NCBI RefSeq assembly: GCF_019704555.1 | Contig: NZ_AP024745.1 | Location: 5,836,501 to 5,900,500 of the forward strand | DNA from: Actinoplanes sp. L3-i22 | GTDB lineage: Bacteria; Actinomycetota; Actinomycetes; Mycobacteriales; Micromonosporaceae | Reading direction: 5' to 3' | Length of the DNA: 64,000 bases | In this document: in pieces, positions 61,568 through 64,000 of the stretch | Numbering within the stretch: the first letter of the stretch is position 1 | How the letters are laid out: every line of letters begins with the position of its first letter | Position numbers and translations under genes: made by a program | The notes under the pieces: generated by a model | Databases searched by the model: none | Seen by the model: the letters and a program-made list of their open reading frames with translations, nothing else | Told to the model about the DNA's origin: nothing

Positions 61568-64000
61568 GTGTTGGCGCTGCAGATCCTCGGCCCGTTGCGG
61601 GTCTGGCACGACGGCGCCGAGTCGGCCCTGCCACCCAGGCAGCAGGCGTTCCTGCTCGCGCTGCTCCTGGCCCGCGCCGGCCGGCCGATCGCGGTCGCCG
61701 ACCTCGTCGACCTGATCTGGGAGAACGGCGCCCCGGCCAGCGCGGTGAACACGGTCCACAAGAACGTCGGCGCGCTGCGGCGATTCCTGCAGCCCACGCT
61801 GCCCGCCCGGGAGTCCGGCAGCTACCTGATGCGCTCCGGCACCGGCTACCTGATCGAGGCCGGCCCGGACCTCCTCGACCTCGCGCGCTTCCGCGAGCTC
61901 ACCGGCACCGCCGCGCCCCTGACCGACCAGCGACCGGACGAGGCGCTCGCCACCTACGCGGACGCGCTCCGGCTCTGGCAGGGCGCGGCCGCCGACGGCC
62001 TCCGCCGCGGCGCGGGCGCGGCTTCGATCTTCGCCACGGTCGACACCGAATTCTTCGGTACGTGCGTGACCGCGGCCCGCCTCGCCACGTCGCTGGGCCG
62101 CCCGGAGCCGGTGCTGCGCGCCCTGCGCCTGGCCGCGACGATGGCACCCCTGCACGAGCCGGTCCAGGCGAGCCTGATCACCACGCTGGGCGCGGCCGGC
62201 CAGCAGGCCGAGGCCCTCGCGGTCTTCGGCGCGGTCCGCGCCCGCCTGAACGACGAGCTCGGCGTCGAGCCCGGCCCGGCGCTGCGGGCCGCCCACCAGC
62301 AGCTCCTCGCCGACAGCATCACCCCGGTCACGCTGACCAGCGGCAGTGGCCCAGGCCCCAGCATCGATCCTGGCCCAAGCATCGACCCTGGCCCCAGCGT
62401 TGACCCTGGCCCAACTGGCGGATTGGTCGGCCGGACCGCCGAGCTGGCGACGCTGCGGCAGGCGGTGGACCAGGCGTTCGCCGACGGCACCGGTCTGGTG
62501 CTGGTCGAGGGCGAGCCCGGCAGCGGAAAGACCCGCCTGCTACGGGAGATCACCGGCGAGGCGGCCGGCCGGGGCGCGCTCACCGTCTGGGGCCGCTGCC
62601 TCGACGGCGCCGGAGCCCCGTCGATGTGGCCGTGGATCCAGGCCACCCGGGCGCTGCTCGGCGCACTGCCCGCCGCCGCCCGGACCCGCCGGCTCGCCGG
62701 TGAGCTGCGCCGCCTCGCCGAACCGCCCGAGGACGACCTCGCGATCCCCGACCAGGGCGCCCAGTTCCGGCTGTTCGAGCAGGTCGTCGCGGTGCTCGAG
62801 GAGGCCGCCGCGGCGCGCCCGGTGCTGCTCGTGCTGGACGACCTGCAGTGGGCCGACGACGCCTCGCTGCGCCTGTTCGGCCACCTGGCGACCCGCCTGC
62901 CCGGCCGGACCGTGCTCGTCGGCGCGCTCCGCGACGGCGCCCCCGCACCCGGCGCGGAGCTCACCCGGATCCTCGCGCTGACCAGCCGCACCCCGTGTTA
63001 CCGCCGGATCCGCCTCGGACCGCTCGACCGGGCCGAGGTGGGCGAGCTGGTCCGGCAGGAGATCGGGAAAGACGCCGGCTTCGCCGCCATTCAAGACCTT
63101 CACGTCCGTACGGCGGGAAATCCGTTCTTTGTTCTTGAATTGTCCCGAATCCTCGCCGCCGGCGGTGAGGTGTCGATTCCGGCCACCGTGCGGGATGTCG
63201 TGCGGGACCGGGCGGCCGCGCTGGACGCCGAGTCCGGGCGCCTGCTGGAGATCGCCGCGCTGCTCGGCCGCGACGTCGACCTGCGGCTGCTCGCCCGAGT
63301 GGCCGGCCTCGACGTGCCGGCCTGCCTGGCCCGCACCGAGCCGCTGGAGCCGCTCGGGCTGATCGGTCCCGGTCGGGACGATCCGTTCGCTCTGCGCTTC
63401 ACGCACGACCTGGTCCGGGAGTCGGTGGCCGGGGCGACGCCGCCGCTGCGGGCCGCCCGGCTGCACCTGGAGATCGCGGACGCGCTGGAGCACGCCGGGC
63501 CGGACGAGGAGACCGCCGAACGGCTCGCCCACCACCTGTCGGCGGCCGGGCCGCTGGCCGACCGGGCCCGGACCGCGACCGCGCTGCTGCGGGCGGGCCG
63601 GCACGCGGCCGCGAAATCCGCGCTCGAAGCGGCCGGGCAGCACCTGGACTCGGCTGTCCGGCTGGCTCGCGCGGCCGATCTGCCGGAACTGGAGCTGTCC
63701 GCGTTGTCGCAGCTCACGGTCATTGCCGGGATGCGTGCGGGCTATCACTCGTCGGCGCCCGACATGCTCCGGCGGGCCGAGCACCTGGCCCGCGGCCTCG
63801 GGCGGGAACGGGAGGCCGCCGACTTCCTGTTCTCCCGGCGGGCCGCGCACTCGCAGGCCGGGCAACTCGGGGAGAGCGGACGGCTGGCCCGGCGACTGCT
63901 GGAGCTGGGCACGGCGTCGCGCGATCCCGTCGTACGGCGATATGGGTTTTATGCCTGGGGAATCCACCAATGGGATCTTGGCGACATCGGGGCGGCGTTC
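61568..64000 (+). CDS. AfsR/SARP-like BTAD regulator with AAA domain (partial, 3' end outside)
   Basis: The first 811 codons of a large regulator; the frame is open to the window edge. Residues 1-95 are an OmpR-type winged helix (ALQILGPLRVWHDG, LVDLIWENGAPASAVNTVHK), 100-250 a BTAD helical domain (LATYADALRLWQG, LNDELGVEPGPALRAAHQQL), ~260-285 a linker of GPSIDP-type repeats, and from ~286 an ATPase with Walker A GEPGSGKT (315-322) and Walker B VLLVLDDLQWAD, then TPR-like helices. Such proteins activate secondary-metabolite or stress genes. GTG 61568 lies 8 nt after TACGCT (61554-61559). Confidence 0.92.
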   Translation, partial: MLALQILGPLRVWHDGAESALPPRQQAFLLALLLARAGRPIAVADLVDLIWENGAPASAVNTVHKNVGALRRFLQPTLPARESGSYLMRSGTGYLIEAGPDLLDLARFRELTGTAAPLTDQRPDEALATYADALRLWQGAAADGLRRGAGAASIFATVDTEFFGTCVTAARLATSLGRPEPVLRALRLAATMAPLHEPVQASLITTLGAAGQQAEALAVFGAVRARLNDELGVEPGPALRAAHQQLLADSITPVTLTSGSGPGPSIDPGPSIDPGPSVDPGPTGGLVGRTAELATLRQAVDQAFADGTGLVLVEGEPGSGKTRLLREITGEAAGRGALTVWGRCLDGAGAPSMWPWIQATRALLGALPAAARTRRLAGELRRLAEPPEDDLAIPDQGAQFRLFEQVVAVLEEAAAARPVLLVLDDLQWADDASLRLFGHLATRLPGRTVLVGALRDGAPAPGAELTRILALTSRTPCYRRIRLGPLDRAEVGELVRQEIGKDAGFAAIQDLHVRTAGNPFFVLELSRILAAGGEVSIPATVRDVVRDRAAALDAESGRLLEIAALLGRDVDLRLLARVAGLDVPACLARTEPLEPLGLIGPGRDDPFALRFTHDLVRESVAGATPPLRAARLHLEIADALEHAGPDEETAERLAHHLSAAGPLADRARTATALLRAGRHAAAKSALEAAGQHLDSAVRLARAADLPELELSALSQLTVIAGMRAGYHSSAPDMLRRAEHLARGLGREREAADFLFSRRAAHSQAGQLGESGRLARRLLELGTASRDPVVRRYGFYAWGIHQWDLGDIGAAF

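Overview
The window is about 73% GC or higher by eye, uses GTG starts freely, and is packed with actinobacterial families: F420-dependent oxidoreductase, maleylpyruvate-isomerase-fold proteins, a BTAD/SARP-type regulator, Ser/Thr kinase, TetR/MarR/GntR/HxlR regulators, DUF1996 and a leaky set of antibiotic-inactivation genes. A complete chemotaxis operon (cheW-R-D-B-MCP-Y-STAS-cheA) in such a genome points to an actinomycete with motile spores, most likely Actinoplanes or a close relative in the Micromonosporaceae. This is inference from gene content; there is no rRNA or tRNA gene in the window. I found no phage, plasmid, insertion sequence or CRISPR array.

Layout. 0.1-7.8 kb: a NarL-type two-component pair, a beta-propeller-like protein, an AHSA1 protein, an HTH/MmyB regulator with an isochorismatase-like hydrolase, a secreted lipase and a DksA-type protein. 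7.9-12 kb: a translationally coupled minus-strand operon of a luciferase-like monooxygenase, a cation/proton antiporter and a flavin-dependent halogenase. 12-22.4 kb: redox and hydrolase genes (AKR, SDR, FAD-linked oxidase, DDN-type F420 protein, SagB-type nitroreductase), a macro-domain protein and a GH43 lipoprotein under a LacI-type operator. 22.5-31 kb: chemotaxis. 31-44.2 kb: Tat-exported epoxide-hydrolase-like enzyme, DUF1996 protein, Ser/Thr kinase, a Cys-rich leader peptide ahead of a P-loop kinase, then regulator/enzyme pairs (HxlR-RibD, SDR-TetR, FAD monooxygenase-MarR) and a gamma-glutamyltranspeptidase. 44.4-52.4 kb: TetR-NmrA-antiporter, a VHL-beta-domain protein and a GntR-controlled pxpBC/MFS locus for 5-oxoproline-type metabolism. 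52.4-57.1 kb: repeat-rich stretch with a second leader-peptide/hairpin unit. 54.3-64 kb: OsmC, a TetR-controlled OleD-like macrolide glycosyltransferase, a virginiamycin B lyase with its own expanded TetR regulator, a hybrid histidine kinase, a SnoaL-like protein and the first 811 codons of an AfsR-like regulator that runs off the window.

Three themes run through the region. First, at least two dozen genes have a TANNNT (or CANNNT) hexamer ending 6-8 nt before an ATG/GTG, so they are probably transcribed as leaderless mRNAs; I used this to choose several starts. Second, most regulator genes face a clean palindromic operator shared with their divergent target. Third, short tandem repeats (18, 22, 27, 33, 39, 44, 47 and 62 bp) sit at gene ends or inside genes, several of them visibly built from the 3' end and stop codon of the neighbouring gene.

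The most unusual signals are two leader-peptide units: a leaderless 16-residue Cys-rich peptide followed by competing hairpins before a P-loop kinase (36.5 kb), and a leaderless 9-residue peptide whose last codons lie in the hairpin arm that masks the ribosome binding site of a small Trp-rich protein (52.9 kb).
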